Below are positions 8,880-19,825 of a stretch of 64,000 nt of DNA, piece after piece. Where the stretch lies: positions 62,001 to 126,000 of the forward strand of contig JAJDBM010000040.1 of assembly GCA_029261355.1 (NCBI GenBank). Reading direction: 5' to 3'. Source of the stretch: Nitrospirales bacterium (lineage in GTDB: Bacteria; Nitrospirota; Nitrospiria; Nitrospirales; UBA8639). The position numbers and the translations under genes were made by a program. Below the pieces are notes generated by a model. That model was not told where the DNA came from. It worked only from the letters and a program-made list of their open reading frames with translations, and searched no databases. Position 1 is the first letter of the stretch. Each line of letters starts with the position of its first letter.

Positions 8880-9605
8880 ATGCAATCTCTTTATATGAAG
8901 AGATGGGACAAGCAACAGCCAAAACCGATCATGAAAGATTCTCCTGCATCCCCGATCTCAGGTAATCATATGTTTTTTTTAACCGCCATCCTGTGGGTCT
9001 TTCTTCTCGTTACGCCTTTACCTCTGCATGCAGAGGAACTTAAGCAACCACTCACTCCTGTCTTTCAACCAGATGAAACTCAACATGGTTTCTCAGAATT
9101 CCAAAGTTTACCAGAGATACCTTCCTCAACTCCTCCCCCACAACAAGGTGATAAGCCCCATTCCGATCTCTCCCCACCCATTAACACTGAGCAACCGCCA
9201 AAAGGCGTCTTTTACCAGTTGGATTTTGCAAAAGATCTTGAAGATGATGAAGGCATGAGACGAGGACATTTCGTCTTCCCCATCAACCCAACCAGCACCC
9301 TACCATCCGATGGCCAACCGATATATCTTGTCTTTCAAGTCCATTCCCACTTCGCATCCTACGAGGTCTTTGGCCAGCTCTACCCTGAACATGTAACAGA
9401 CCTTTCCCCAGACACATTGCTTGATGAAGATGCCATGCATCTAGCCCTGGAAGATGATAGTGGCTATCTCCAATTCGACCCTCCCACTCATCAATGGCCA
9501 ATTGGCACGTATCGCGTCAAAATCTTTGTGGGATTCGAGGCAAGTCAATTTAATTTAATGGGCACCATGCGCTTTTCCGTGATACCAGCATCCGCCTCGC
9601 CGTGA
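8880..9605 (+). CDS. Secreted protein of unknown function, proline-rich N-terminus
   Basis: A 241-residue product. A hydrophobic signal segment (FFLTAILWVFLLVTPLPLHA) begins only at about residue 31, so the real start may be the ATG at 8931 or a later one; none has a strong ribosome site. After the signal come about 50 residues rich in Pro, Gln and Ser. A compact C-terminal half follows (VFPINPTSTLPSDGQPIYLV, then GTYRVKIFVGFE) that looks like a beta-sandwich. I recognise no family. Probably periplasmic. Confidence 0.65.
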   Translation: MQSLYMKRWDKQQPKPIMKDSPASPISGNHMFFLTAILWVFLLVTPLPLHAEELKQPLTPVFQPDETQHGFSEFQSLPEIPSSTPPPQQGDKPHSDLSPPINTEQPPKGVFYQLDFAKDLEDDEGMRRGHFVFPINPTSTLPSDGQPIYLVFQVHSHFASYEVFGQLYPEHVTDLSPDTLLDEDAMHLALEDDSGYLQFDPPTHQWPIGTYRVKIFVGFEASQFNLMGTMRFSVIPASASP

Positions 9606-9798
9606 CCTCTGGTCCCTCACCAACCTGCCTATCTAATGGCACTACAAGGGTTGACAGGTCTTAGGTCTTTTAGTAATGTGATGAGCAGTTTACCCTAAGC
9701 ATGTTTTTCTGCTCGTGCCGTTCAATTCATTCACTCTCACGACCACTCAACCAAGCCGTCGCCTCATGAGCATGAAGCGAGATGAGGAACCATTCTAG

Positions 9799-10059
9799 AT
9801 GAAAAAAACTGGCTGGACGCTTCTGATGTTCGTCCTGATTTGCGGACTGTTCGGGGGAGTACTTGGAGAGATTTTTCGAGTGGTCACACCACCCGGCACC
9901 GTTCAAAATATCTTCGCCAGATCATTGGCTCCAGGATTAGATCCTCCCGTCACCATCGATCTTGTACTGATCAAATTCACGTTTGGATTCCTGCTTAAAA
10001 TGAATTTCTTTACCTTCGTTGGGGCGATATTGGGTTTTTATCTTTATAAAAACCTCTAG
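9799..10059 (+). CDS. DUF4321-like small membrane protein
   Basis: An 86-residue protein with an N-terminal membrane helix ([17 protein letters not shown]), a central hydrophilic loop ending in the LDPPVTIDL / [11 protein letters not shown] segment, and a second helix ending LYKNL. This pattern matches the DUF4321 family of short integral-membrane proteins of unknown role. It converges with uvrB: the two coding regions overlap by 4 bp at their stop codons, leaving no room for an intrinsic terminator. Confidence 0.7.
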   Translation: MKKTGWTLLMFVLICGLFGGVLGEIFRVVTPPGTVQNIFARSLAPGLDPPVTIDLVLIKFTFGFLLKMNFFTFVGAILGFYLYKNL

Positions 10060-12071
10060 TCACCTATTTCTAGTTCCTTTTGCCGCAAACCCCGGATCTT
10101 GTCACGCAACATTGCAGCTCGCTCATAATCCAAGGACTTGGCCGCCGCTTTCATCTCTTTCTCTAACCCGGCAATCACTTTCGCAATACCTCCTTCTGTC
10201 TGATACATTGCCTCTTCTTCAGCCGCAAGACTGAGCTCAGGATAGGTGGCTTCGGCAATGTGTCCATCCAAATCATGAATACGCTTAATGATCGATTCAG
10301 GAGTAATCCCATGCTTTTGATTATAGGCCAATTGGATTTTTCGACGGCGAGCAGTTTCCTCCAACGCCACCCGCATAGAGTTCGTCACCACATCGCCATA
10401 CAGAATTACCTTGCCTTCACTATTACGAGCGGCACGCCCAGCCGTTTGAATCAGAGCACGCTGCCCTCGTAAAAATCCTTCTTTATCTGCATCCAAGATA
10501 CCCACTAGGCTCACCTCAGGAAGATCCAACCCTTCACGCAGCAAATTGATACCGACAAGTACATCAAACACCCCACGTCGTAGGTCACGGATAATTTCAG
10601 CCCGCTCTAACGTTTTGATATCTGAATGAAGATAGCGAACCTTCAACCCGACATCGTGATAATACTCAGTCAGGTCTTCAGACATACGTTTTGTCAATGT
10701 CGTGACCAACACACGATGCCCCTTGGCCAATACCAAGCGAATTTCCTGCAATAAATCTTCCACTTGTCCTTTTGCTGGCTTCACTTCCATGACGGGATCA
10801 ATCAGTCCAGTTGGACGAATAATTTGCTCAACGACAAACTTCCCCGAATGCTTCATTTCATAGGGTCCAGGCGTGGCGGACACCGATACGACTTGATGCA
10901 TGCATTCTTCAAATTCAGGCAATTTCAACGGTCGATTGTCGAGTGCAGACGGCAAGCGAAAGCCATAGTTCACCAGGTTTTGCTTGCGAGAATGATCGCC
11001 TTCATACATCCCTCCAAATTGTGGAATCGTGACATGCGATTCATCGACAACCAATAAGAAATCTTTGGGGAAATAATCCAACAAGGTGGGAGGTGGTTCA
11101 CCTGGCCCTCGTCCACTGAGATGTCGAGAATAATTTTCAATCCCATGGCAGTAGCCCATTACTCGAATCATTTCCAAATCAAACTTGGTACGCTGCTCAA
11201 TACGCTGGGCTTCCAGTAATTGATTATTCCGATGAAAATAGGCAATCCGTTCCTCGAGTTCTTCTTCGATGCCGGCAATGGCACGTTCATACCGATCTGG
11301 TGCGATGACGTAATGGCTTTTGGGATAAATGGGAATCTTAGAAATCCGCCTGAGCGATTGCCCAGTTAGTGGATCTATCTCGTGCAGGGCCTCAATTTCA
11401 TCACCAAACATTTCTACTCGTATGGTGTGTGAATCCGAAGCCGCAGGGAAAATCTCGATCACATCGCCTCGAGCGCGAAACATGCCACGCTGTAACTCCA
11501 CATCGTTTCGTGAATACTGAATCTCCACCAACTTGGCCAGAATCGCCTCACGCCGAATTTCCATGCCCTCTTCTAGAAAGAGCAGCATGTCATGGTAGAC
11601 CTCAGGTGATCCCAGCCCGTAAATGCACGACACGGACGCGACAATAATAATATCATTGCGTTCCAATAATGCGGTCGTCGCCGCATGCCTCATCTGGTCA
11701 ATGGTGTCATTGATCGATGAATCTTTCGCAATATAGGTATCCGTGGTAGGGATGTAGGCTTCAGGTTGGTAGTAGTCGTAAAAACTCACGAAATACTCCA
11801 CCGCATTGTCAGGGAAAAATCCTTTGAACTCCTGATAGAGTTGCGCCGCCAGGGTTTTATTATGCACCACCACCAGCGTGGGCCGCTGGACATTGGCAAT
11901 GACATTGGCCATGGTAAAGGTCTTCCCAGAACCCGTCACGCCTAACAGCATCTGGTGCGGAAACCCTTTATTGATTCCAGCGGTTAAGGCAGAAATCGCC
12001 TTACCTTGATCACCTTTCGGGACGTAGTCAGATTGAAGCGTAAAAGTATCCATCAGCATTCTATGTGCCAT
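10056..12071 (-). CDS. uvrB: UvrABC system protein B
   Basis: Damage-verification helicase of nucleotide excision repair; it receives lesions from UvrA and recruits UvrC. 671 residues, the normal length. Visible motifs: Walker [11 protein letters not shown] (about residue 43), the beta-hairpin region YYQPEAYIP, helicase box DESHV (about residue 340), motif [11 protein letters not shown] and the C-terminal UVR domain around [14 protein letters not shown]. Start uncertain by six codons: MAHRML at 12071 or the following in-frame ATGs, none with a good Shine-Dalgarno. It lies 11 bp downstream of fhs on the same strand, so the two are probably cotranscribed. Confidence 0.97.
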   Translation of the reverse strand: MAHRMLMDTFTLQSDYVPKGDQGKAISALTAGINKGFPHQMLLGVTGSGKTFTMANVIANVQRPTLVVVHNKTLAAQLYQEFKGFFPDNAVEYFVSFYDYYQPEAYIPTTDTYIAKDSSINDTIDQMRHAATTALLERNDIIIVASVSCIYGLGSPEVYHDMLLFLEEGMEIRREAILAKLVEIQYSRNDVELQRGMFRARGDVIEIFPAASDSHTIRVEMFGDEIEALHEIDPLTGQSLRRISKIPIYPKSHYVIAPDRYERAIAGIEEELEERIAYFHRNNQLLEAQRIEQRTKFDLEMIRVMGYCHGIENYSRHLSGRGPGEPPPTLLDYFPKDFLLVVDESHVTIPQFGGMYEGDHSRKQNLVNYGFRLPSALDNRPLKLPEFEECMHQVVSVSATPGPYEMKHSGKFVVEQIIRPTGLIDPVMEVKPAKGQVEDLLQEIRLVLAKGHRVLVTTLTKRMSEDLTEYYHDVGLKVRYLHSDIKTLERAEIIRDLRRGVFDVLVGINLLREGLDLPEVSLVGILDADKEGFLRGQRALIQTAGRAARNSEGKVILYGDVVTNSMRVALEETARRRKIQLAYNQKHGITPESIIKRIHDLDGHIAEATYPELSLAAEEEAMYQTEGGIAKVIAGLEKEMKAAAKSLDYERAAMLRDKIRGLRQKELEIGD

Positions 12072-12082
12072 GAAGTTTAGAG

Positions 12083-13759
12083 CTAAAACAGCCCGGTGAT
12101 GTTACCAACATTATCTACGCCAATGTCATTCGCCGCGGGAACCTTGGGGAGTCCTGGCATGGTCATGACATCCCCCGTCAACACCACAATAAACTCGGCT
12201 CCAAGAGAAAGTCGAATTTCACGAACAGGGACGCTAAACCCTATTGGTGTACTTTTTTTGGTAGGATCTGTTGAAAAGCTATATTGCGTTTTGGCCATAC
12301 AGACAGGCAAATGCCCATAACCTGACTGCTCAAGTTCCGTAAAACGATCCAAGACGTTCTTGGGAAATTCCACATCATCTGCCCGATAAATCTCTTTGGC
12401 GATCATTCGTACTTTGTCGGCTAAGGATAGATCATCTGGATACAGTTCACGAAAATCTGCTTCGCCCTGTTCAATCACTCGTACCACTTCCTCCGCTAAA
12501 GCCAACGTCCCATCTCCACCTTTGGCCCAATGTTCTGCGAGCAGAACTTGCACGCCCATGTCAGCACAAGCCTTCTTGACTAGTTCAATTTCAGCCTGAG
12601 AATCTGAAGAAAACTGGTTCACCGCCACCACCGTCGGCACACCAAATTTCTGCACATTTTCCACATGCTGTAAAAGATTGGGAAGTCCATCTTTCAGAGC
12701 CTGACAATTTTCTTGATTGAGCTGTTTGGCATCAACTCCACCATGCAGCTTCAAGGCCTTTATCGTCGCCACGACCACTGCACAAGCAGGACGAAGCCCT
12801 GCTCGGCGACATTTGATATTGAAAAATTTCTCGGCTCCAAGATCGGCCCCAAAACCAGCCTCCGTCACGACATAATCCGCTAATTTTAATGCGGCTTTCG
12901 TTGCCACGACCGAATTACACCCATGTGCAATATTTCCAAATGGTCCGCCATGGACCAAGGCCGGGTTATGTTCAAGAGTTTGAACAAGGTTTGGATTAAA
13001 GGCTTCTTTCAACAAGGCTGTCATCGCACCTTCTGCCTGAATATCTCTTGCAAAGATCATTTCTTTTTTCGCAGACCTGCCGACCAGAATGTTCCCTAAT
13101 CGTCGCTGAAGGTCTGAAAGGTCCGTAGCTAAACAGAAAATCGCCATAGCCTCAGACGCAGCGGTAATATCAAACCCTGCTTCCCTTGGAAACCCGTTTG
13201 CCGCTCCACCTAATCCTGTCACCATCGTGCGCAAAGAACGATCATTCATATCCATCGTTCGTCGCCATGTCACTCGGCGTGGATCTAATTGAGGCTCATG
13301 CCCCCAATAGATGTGATTGTCCACCATCGCAGACAGCAAATTATTCGCTGAGGTGATCGCATGAAAGTCGCCAGTAAAATGAAGATTGATATCGGACATT
13401 GGCACCACCTGCGCATACCCCCCACCACATGCTCCCCCCTTCATCCCGAAGCATGGTCCTAAGCTGGGCTCTCGAATCGAGACTATCGTGTTCTTGCCGA
13501 TCTTATTGAGTCCATCAGCCAAACCGACTGATGTCGTCGTCTTTCCTTCCCCTGCCACCGTGGGAGTCATGGCTGTGACTAAAATTAATTTTCCATCAGG
13601 ACGGTCACGAAATTGATCAAGGGAAGACAGTGGAATCTTCGCCTTATATCGCCCATAGAGTTCGATCTGCTCTGGCAATAAACCTAAACGGTCTTGGGCA
13701 ATCTCATGAATCGGCTGCAACAGGGCTTGGTTAGCAATTTCAATATTGGTCTTGGCCAT
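12083..13759 (-). CDS. fhs: Formate-tetrahydrofolate ligase
   Basis: Makes 10-formyl-THF from formate, THF and ATP for purine synthesis or acetyl-CoA/C1 pathways. 558 residues, matching the usual length of about 556. The start at 13759 ([11 protein letters not shown]) is chosen because GAGGAG lies just upstream and the family begins there; an upstream extension is open but unlikely. Motifs: ATP loop [16 protein letters not shown], the [14 protein letters not shown] segment, and the C-terminal [12 protein letters not shown]. Followed at 11 bp by uvrB. Confidence 0.96.
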   Translation of the reverse strand: MAKTNIEIANQALLQPIHEIAQDRLGLLPEQIELYGRYKAKIPLSSLDQFRDRPDGKLILVTAMTPTVAGEGKTTTSVGLADGLNKIGKNTIVSIREPSLGPCFGMKGGACGGGYAQVVPMSDINLHFTGDFHAITSANNLLSAMVDNHIYWGHEPQLDPRRVTWRRTMDMNDRSLRTMVTGLGGAANGFPREAGFDITAASEAMAIFCLATDLSDLQRRLGNILVGRSAKKEMIFARDIQAEGAMTALLKEAFNPNLVQTLEHNPALVHGGPFGNIAHGCNSVVATKAALKLADYVVTEAGFGADLGAEKFFNIKCRRAGLRPACAVVVATIKALKLHGGVDAKQLNQENCQALKDGLPNLLQHVENVQKFGVPTVVAVNQFSSDSQAEIELVKKACADMGVQVLLAEHWAKGGDGTLALAEEVVRVIEQGEADFRELYPDDLSLADKVRMIAKEIYRADDVEFPKNVLDRFTELEQSGYGHLPVCMAKTQYSFSTDPTKKSTPIGFSVPVREIRLSLGAEFIVVLTGDVMTMPGLPKVPAANDIGVDNVGNITGLF

Positions 13760-14085
13760 CGAACGCTCCTCGGGTTTTGACGATGAATTCACAGACGCGC
13801 ATGGGCACAACGGTCAATCATAGCAATGACGACGAGATGAACACCATGCAACGAGAGGTATTCATGCTCTCTCATCCATCGCCTGACTCTTGCCATTTCA
13901 AAGGAGGCACACAGAATTCATACTGGACTTTGCCTCCTTCCCCTCTTAGGATGTTCAACAAGAATATGGATACAATGCAGGTTTCCTGATCATGATGAAA
14001 AATCACGGTAGTTCAAATCGGTTCATCTTTTCTCGCGGCGGATCTCCCATTTGAAAACGTTCACCTTCTTGCACTAAGGAGCGCT
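13760..14085. other. Divergent intergenic region with a long-loop inverted repeat
   Basis: Separates fhs (minus) from the secreted nuclease gene (plus). Contains an inverted repeat, AAGGAGGCA near 13901-13909 pairing with TGCCTCCTT near 13938-13946, with a loop of about 28 bases. No T-run follows on either strand. No riboswitch class is recognisable. An AAGGAG ribosome site for the plus-strand gene lies at its right end. Confidence 0.45.
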
Positions 14086-15429
14086 ATGCGACGTATTTTT
14101 CAAATCCTTGGCTGTGTGCTCATGATTCATCTTGGATGGACTGCAACTCTTTTCGCACAAGAGTTTGAAGTGGGAACATCTATTACACTTCATGCCACCA
14201 AACCAGTGGGCGTGCCACTTCATCGAAAAGATCCACCCAATTACTGGAAGCATATTCCAACGGAAACCCAAGTGACGCTCGAGGATATCGACTCGAATGG
14301 TAAATGGCTGATCGTTCGAATGCCTTCGGGAGAACAGGCCTGGGTCAGCACAAAATACATTCGTGTCAGTAATCCACTTCCCCCATCATCAACGCCTCAC
14401 GCGACGCGCAGCATTCATACACAATCATCTTCGCCAACCGTGTCTTCGGACGACGATGAAGAGAAAGTCTGGCAGTCCCGAAGTGGATGTGAGCAGGTCG
14501 TGAGGAAAGGTGGACGGATGGCAGAAGCCACCTCAACTACCATGCGCATCGCCACGTGGAATATTCGATGGTTTCCCATTGGACACCCGAAGGATCAACC
14601 AGGTACCTCTGCGACGCCCACCGACATCGATTGGCTCGTCTGCACGCTCGTCTGGATGCAACTCGATGTCCTCACCGTACAAGAAACCTTATCAACCTCA
14701 CTGGCGAACACCGCGTGGAACACCGTGACCCAGTTGCTTGCTCAACAGACCGGAGCCAAATGGAAATGGTATCGACAGCCTTGTGGACGACCAAATGATC
14801 ATCACATCGGATTATTGTGGAATGACTCACTGGTTGAACTTTCCCAATTTGAAAGTCTGTGGCAATTCAATTCCAAAGCCAATTCCGCGAGAAAAGCCTG
14901 CACATTTGGACTTCGCCCTGGACAATACGTTCACGTAAAATCACGAAAAAAAAATGGAGTAGACTTTCATCTGATTGGCCTTCACCTCAAATCAGGCCCA
15001 ACGGTCATGGCTGTTGAGCAACGTCAAAAGGCCCTGAATAGTATAGATCGAACGGTCGCCCCACTCGTGAAACAAGATCAAGACATCATCATTCTCGGAG
15101 ACTTTAATACGATGGGAGCGGGAGACCGTCAGTCACAAACCACCGAGTTAAAATATCTACGCCGGAAAGTCGGCAAAGAAAGTCCCGGCTTTAACGATCT
15201 CAAACTCACACCGCAATGTTCCCAATATTTCAGAGGCCGAGGCGGGTGGCTCGATCACATCTTGGTCTCGAAGGGCATGAAAGAAATACAAGGCAAAAAA
15301 GCCCGAGTAACCGGATATTGCGGCGTCGCCAACTGTGAAAAAATCAAAGGGAAGTATCCTGCAGCCTACCAACACTTATCCGATCATTGTCCTGTGGTTG
15401 TCGAAATCACCAACCAGGATAAAGATTAA
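14086..15429 (+). CDS. Secreted SH3b-endonuclease/exonuclease/phosphatase family protein
   Basis: A 447-residue exported protein. Signal peptide residues 1-25, then a bacterial SH3-type domain (about 27-95; ends GEQAWVSTKYIR), a Ser/Thr/Pro linker, and a DNase I-like EEP domain from about residue 155. EEP catalytic motifs are all present: ATWNIRWFP, TVQETL, IGLHLKSG, ILGDFNTMG, GWLDHILV and LSDHCPV. The family comprises metal-dependent nucleases and phosphodiesterases; the SH3b domain suggests attachment to the cell wall. AAGGAG precedes the start. The substrate is unknown; extracellular DNA scavenging is one inference. Confidence 0.82.
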   Translation: MRRIFQILGCVLMIHLGWTATLFAQEFEVGTSITLHATKPVGVPLHRKDPPNYWKHIPTETQVTLEDIDSNGKWLIVRMPSGEQAWVSTKYIRVSNPLPPSSTPHATRSIHTQSSSPTVSSDDDEEKVWQSRSGCEQVVRKGGRMAEATSTTMRIATWNIRWFPIGHPKDQPGTSATPTDIDWLVCTLVWMQLDVLTVQETLSTSLANTAWNTVTQLLAQQTGAKWKWYRQPCGRPNDHHIGLLWNDSLVELSQFESLWQFNSKANSARKACTFGLRPGQYVHVKSRKKNGVDFHLIGLHLKSGPTVMAVEQRQKALNSIDRTVAPLVKQDQDIIILGDFNTMGAGDRQSQTTELKYLRRKVGKESPGFNDLKLTPQCSQYFRGRGGWLDHILVSKGMKEIQGKKARVTGYCGVANCEKIKGKYPAAYQHLSDHCPVVVEITNQDKD

Positions 15430-15527
15430 AAAAACCAAGTCCATTACAACAACTCAGGCTAGGGCCACCCGCCCTAGCGGCATGAAGCTCCTCTCAAAAT
15501 GAGGTAACCATTAAGACACAAGACAAA

Positions 15528-16202
15528 ATGCACCTCTTTTTTGATCTAGACGGCACACTCACCTACCCGTTCCTTGGCATCACCACATGCATCAGCATGC
15601 GCTCACTGCACTAAACAGACCTGCTCCAATGCCTGAAACCCTTCGCTAATGTATCGGGCCTCCCTTAAAATCAAGTTTCGCCACATTACTACATTCTACA
15701 GACGAATCTCTCCTAGATATTGCGTTGATGGAATTCCGCGAACGCTATAGTTCCATTGGACTTTTTGAGAACAAGCTTTCCCTCACATCGAAGATGCTCT
15801 TAAGGAATTGGAGTCATCTAGATACAACCTCGGGGGGGGGCAACCTCTAAGCCAACCGCTTTTGCTAAACGCATTCTGGCGCACTTCGGACTAGAACGGT
15901 ATTTTGACTCGATTGACGATAGCCAGCTAAACGGCACACGAAGTGACAAGGCTAGCTTACACGCTTATATCTTAGAACGAGATAACCTGACTGCCCCAGA
16001 GACGGTGATGATTGGAGACCGAGAACATGACATGCTTGGGGCCAAACACTGCAACATTCCTCGGCTTGGCGTGCTCTGGGGCTATGGCTCGAAGAAGGAG
16101 TTAGAGGATTCAGGTGCCTCTATCTGTATCGAATCTCCAAAAGAGTTAAGGAATGCCATCCTCACAGTCGCCACACAATATCCAGATGCTCATGTGGGAT
16201 AA
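15528..16202 (+). pseudogene. HAD-family phosphatase (phosphoglycolate phosphatase-like), multiply broken
   Basis: Starts with ATG and the HAD motif I FFDLDGTLT, ends with motif III/IV MIGDREHDMLGAK and a normal C-terminus, so both ends of a Gph-like gene of about 220 residues remain. Four lesions separate them: a frameshift near 15590 after GITTCI, an in-frame TAA near 15648, a second frameshift near 15775 and a third at a run of nine G at 15832-15840. Joining the three frames gives an uninterrupted HAD sequence. Its substrate in life is likely a small phosphorylated metabolite. If the sequence is correct, the gene is dead. Confidence 0.85.
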
Positions 16203-16348
16203 TTGAGCGTTAGCTTGAATGTGCCCAAGTGCTTGCAAACAGACATGCAGATGACGATCTCTCGAAGAACCTATCAAATCAAGAGAGAGAGCGGAAAATA
16301 GCGGTTCCAGTAGTCCACTGATTAGGAAAGAGGGGAATGAAAGCACAG

Positions 16349-17299
16349 TCATTGAGTATTTCCAGAATGTCCCAACCTACCTTCTTGCATAAGCCGACGT
16401 CTTTTCTCAGCTTCAATAAAAATTCGCTTCACACGGGGGTGAGCATCTTTAATGTGTTGATCCATCTTTGCCACGGTCGACTCCACATGTTCGGACGATA
16501 ATCCATCCTGAAAACCCACACTCACATTCACGAGGATAAATTCCGGTCCCATATGCATCGTTAACACTTCATTCACATGCTTAATTTCAGGATACCCATT
16601 AGCAAGCTGCCGAATATCTTGCACCACTTCACGATTGGCACTCTCACCAATCAACAGGCCTTTTGTCTCATAGGCCAACCAGACCGCCGTGGCCCCTAGG
16701 ATCAATCCAATAATCACTGTGGCCACACCATCAAGATACGAAAACCCAGTGACCTGTCCTAACCAGATCCCCATAAACGCAACGACGAGCCCTAACACTG
16801 CGGCAGAGTCTTCGAACAACACCATAAAAATCGTGGGATCTTTCCCGCGTTGCACCGCTTCCATATAAGACCATTTTCCTTTTGCCGCAGAAAATTCTTT
16901 AAATGCGAAAAACCACGCCCCTCCTTCAAACACCAATGCCAGGCTTAGCACAATATAATTGATCATCGGACTTTCTACTGGCTCTGGATGAATGATGTGC
17001 CGCACACCTTCATAGAGCGAAATCCCCGAGCCCAACGCAAAAATTAAGATGGCAACAACAAAACTCCAAAAATACACTTCTTTGCCATGTCCAAAGGGAA
17101 ACTGTTCGTCGGCCGGCTTCTTCGCACGATGCAACCCATATAGCAAAAGCCCCTGATTTCCAGTATCCACCAGTGAATGAATCCCCTCGGCTAACATCGC
17201 CGAACTCCCTGTAACCAAAGAGGCCCCAAACTTTGTGACCGCAATCAGTGCATTCCCAATTAATGCCGCATAAATAACTTTTTTTGAACCAGCAGCCAT
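16349..17299 (-). CDS. Cation diffusion facilitator family transporter
   Basis: A 316-residue inner-membrane antiporter expected to expel divalent metals such as Zn, Co, Fe or Mn. Six transmembrane helices lie in residues 1-205. The helix-II metal site shows as EGIHSLVDTGNQ and the cytoplasmic loop as FPFGHGKEVYFW. The helix-V counterpart reads FEDSAAVLGL rather than the classic HxxxD, so metal choice may differ from ZntB/YiiP. The C-terminal domain (about 210-295) has the ferredoxin-like dimer fold. GGGGAGG precedes the start. The gene is isolated on its strand. Confidence 0.92.
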   Translation of the reverse strand: MAAGSKKVIYAALIGNALIAVTKFGASLVTGSSAMLAEGIHSLVDTGNQGLLLYGLHRAKKPADEQFPFGHGKEVYFWSFVVAILIFALGSGISLYEGVRHIIHPEPVESPMINYIVLSLALVFEGGAWFFAFKEFSAAKGKWSYMEAVQRGKDPTIFMVLFEDSAAVLGLVVAFMGIWLGQVTGFSYLDGVATVIIGLILGATAVWLAYETKGLLIGESANREVVQDIRQLANGYPEIKHVNEVLTMHMGPEFILVNVSVGFQDGLSSEHVESTVAKMDQHIKDAHPRVKRIFIEAEKRRRLMQEGRLGHSGNTQ

Positions 17300-17877
17300 C
17301 CATCCTCCCCAGTCATCTCTTGAAACATTTCCATTCGCTCACCGCGAGACCATCAATTGTACAATGTTCTCCTCATTTGAACACCAGGCCTTCTCTCTTC
17401 GCGCTGCGAACCACGAACTATTATGCCATGACATCCATTCACGACCAACCTATTTTTCGTCAACCACAAGAGAAAAATCCCTCAAGAACTTCACTCAAAG
17501 CCATACCAACTGGAGTCACCACATCATCTTGGCTCCCCTGTACATTACTCCGACTCTGTGCCCTGCGAATCTTGAAATAATGTAGATCTCAGTCATCCTA
17601 ATGATACGTGCACCGATTTCATTGACTCTCCAGATCCGCTTGCCCGGGTGGCTGCCAAAATACGGCACATTATCGACCCCTCTGTCGAGGTTGTTATGGT
17701 TCCTGGAAACCCTTACGCTGAAGGGAGAAACTTCGACTCAGCATCCAATCGTTCGCATTCGGTAGACTGTCAGCCTTAACTCTCGCTGAATACGTTGGCA
17801 CCCAATACTAGGCAGGGATGATGAAAATCCCATATCCAATTTCGCCATACGACAACACTGCCAGATCCTTATGAGAA
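17300..17877. other. Intergenic region with a possible gene fragment
   Basis: About 580 bp between divergent genes. An open stretch of 67 codons on the plus strand, 17576-17779, has protein-like composition (contains DFIDSPDPLARVAAKIRH and EVVMVPGNPYAEGR) but no start codon and an upstream stop. It may be the tail of a deleted gene; I recognise no family. The rest shows nothing. Confidence 0.35.
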
Positions 17878-18480
17878 ATGAGTAAATACAGAAGCGAGTT
17901 TTCCTTGGAAACGAACACCAACTCCATCACACGTTGTACCTGGGCAACCAATGATTTACTGATCCAGTACCACGATACAGAATGGGGCATTCCGCTTCAT
18001 GACGATCAACGGTTATTTGAATTTTTGATTCTTGAAGGGATGCAAGCTGGCATGAGTTGGCACACAGTCCTCAAAAAACGCCAGGCGTTTCGGACTGCAT
18101 TTGATAACTTCCAAGCGAGAAAAATATCAAAATACCCTCACGAAAAAGTTGAACAACTCCTACAAAACACCAGTATTATCCGAAATCGTCTAAAAATACT
18201 GGCTGCCATAAAAAATGCCACGTCTTACATGTCCATACAAAAAGAATATGGAACCTTCGATCACTATATTTGGCAATTTGTCGATGGAAAACCCATTCAG
18301 AATCATTGGCCCCATCACCAACATGTTCCAAGCTACACCGCTGCTTCTGATTCAATGAGCAAAGATCTCAAACACCATGGATTTTCTTTTGTTGGCTCGA
18401 CGATTTGCTATGCCTTTATGCAAGCCACGGGAATGGTGAATGACCACACGACCAACTGCTTCCTATACAGGGATGGTTGA
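17878..18480 (+). CDS. tag: DNA-3-methyladenine glycosylase I
   Basis: Base-excision repair enzyme removing 3-methyladenine. 200 residues, close to the E. coli Tag length (187). Matches across the family: RCTWATNDLLIQYHDTEWG (zinc ligands Cys and His), LFEFLILEGMQAGMSW, and the C-terminal zinc ligands in MVNDHTTNCF. The catalytic glutamate of the LEGMQAG segment is present. Starts at ATG, though the N-terminal 20 residues are not conserved in the family, so a later start is possible. Cytosolic and monocistronic. Confidence 0.93.
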   Translation: MSKYRSEFSLETNTNSITRCTWATNDLLIQYHDTEWGIPLHDDQRLFEFLILEGMQAGMSWHTVLKKRQAFRTAFDNFQARKISKYPHEKVEQLLQNTSIIRNRLKILAAIKNATSYMSIQKEYGTFDHYIWQFVDGKPIQNHWPHHQHVPSYTAASDSMSKDLKHHGFSFVGSTICYAFMQATGMVNDHTTNCFLYRDG

Positions 18481-18862
18481 ATAATTAGGCGCTCCATCAG
18501 ACAACAAGTCCAGAAACGCGTTGAACACAAGGCCTCGGGGCGGTTCAAACTACCTCGTCCAACAAGACCACAATACGGGAGCACGGGAATTTGGCGAGAA
18601 CGTCGCTGGCGGTTTTTTGCAACAGACCCATACAGCCAAATTCAAATACCGTAAACTAGGATTTACCCTTCCATCAAAAACCTTACATCTCTTTACCTAG
18701 TACACACTGTGTTGTATAGTTAAATTAATCTTAACCGTATAGGTTGTGGCCCTCATTCTCTCGAACATTTTCTGTCCTAATGATTCCTCTTTCCAGATCT
18801 CACAGCCATAGGTAAATCGGGTTCAACACCCTCAAGAATGGCATTTACCCTGGAGGTTTATC
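18481..18862. other. Intergenic region, no gene seen
   Basis: About 380 bp. Parts near 18520-18630 have protein-like codon composition but no frame stays open. A GGAGG ribosome site at the right end precedes the next entry. Confidence 0.4.
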
Positions 18863-19109
18863 ATGGCCACAAATGTCAGTCGCCCCCCACATCTACCTTT
18901 TCCACAAAAAACACACGCAACGCTTGGAGCAATTGGTTGCTCGGGAGATCTGCTACGTCGTAGGTTTTCTGGTCTATCGACCGTTTCATTCGGAAACAGA
19001 AGGCAAACAACTTCACAAGAGAGCAGAATTCAAATTGCGAAAATTATGTGATTTCCAATTCCCAATTTTGTCCGAAAATGCCAGTTTTCGCACCGACACA
19101 TTAAGGTAG
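18863..19109 (+). pseudogene. Possible frameshifted small gene, unknown
   Basis: ATG at 18863 follows TGGAGG at a good distance. After MATNVSRPP the initial frame becomes arginine/serine rich. The next frame, open from 18873 to 19109, reads more like a protein (PHIYLFHKKHTQRLEQLV, then EICYVVGFLVYRPFHSE). A one-base error in the C-run at 18883-18889 would join them into about 80 residues. No family recognised. It could also be a real 62-residue protein in the first frame. Confidence 0.35.
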
Positions 19110-19235
19110 ACACCCAACCTTTGATTATTTTTCTCTTCGTCCTTAAGATTTTCCGAATACTCTCTGCAAAACGGTGAGACATCTTTCACCACAGCTATCC
19201 TCTTCTATGAGAAAGAGGAGAAAAATCTTTTTACG

Positions 19236-19790
19236 TTAAGGCCTGACATGATGTTCTTTTCGTCCAGACACGAGTCCTATTCCAATCAACCACATGCCAA
19301 CTGGAATTCCGATCCAAAGCAACTCATTCGCCAGGACCTGGACTCCCCATTCACTAAAAAAACTTGAAATCCCAATGGGTGAGACTTTCACCGGAGTCCA
19401 GGGGAAAAAATATCGACTGTTTTCAATAGGGGCAAAAAATGCCACGCCAAGGCCACCATTTGTTAGAGCATCTAAAAACCCATGTGACGCAGTGACAAGA
19501 GAAAAATGGGCGACCAATTTCTTACCTTCAGTTGATTTTAACAACACCGTTGGAAACCCAAACCGAACAATTCCAACACCAAAAACCAATGCAAATAATA
19601 GGGAATGTGTCAGTCCCCGATGTCCCAAGACATGCTCATAGGGTATGCCAACCTCAAAGGCGAGCACGTCAAGATCAGGAGCAATGCTACAGAAAACCGT
19701 CAAGATCCAAAAGCGTTTGGGATTGACAGTCCAAAGATGAGAACGTCCGATGACATAGGCTACAAGAGCATGGGAAAAGGCAGAGGCCAT
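19236..19790 (-). CDS. YdjM/DUF457-type membrane-bound metal-dependent hydrolase
   Basis: A 184-residue integral membrane protein. Contains the family motifs FSHALVAYVIGR near the start, SIAPDLDVLAF (about residue 35), LGHRGLTHSLLFALVFG (about residues 54-71) and ASHGFLDALTNGG (about 104). The conserved His and Asp residues would bind metal at the membrane surface. At least four hydrophobic helices. Physiological substrate unknown for the family. It lies 35 bp downstream of the HAD hydrolase on the same strand, so probably an operon. Confidence 0.85.
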   Translation of the reverse strand: MASAFSHALVAYVIGRSHLWTVNPKRFWILTVFCSIAPDLDVLAFEVGIPYEHVLGHRGLTHSLLFALVFGVGIVRFGFPTVLLKSTEGKKLVAHFSLVTASHGFLDALTNGGLGVAFFAPIENSRYFFPWTPVKVSPIGISSFFSEWGVQVLANELLWIGIPVGMWLIGIGLVSGRKEHHVRP

Positions 19791-19825
19791 GAGAGCTCAC
19801 ACAATGAAAAGATGAACGAATGGTA

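Noticed and set aside
13901-13946. Inverted repeat upstream of fhs as a riboswitch
   Set aside because: The loop is simple, no known riboswitch signature is seen, and no terminator or sequestrator structure follows on the minus strand.
15832-15840. Nine-G run as a phase-variation switch
   Set aside because: Three other lesions already kill the gene, so slippage here could not restore it.
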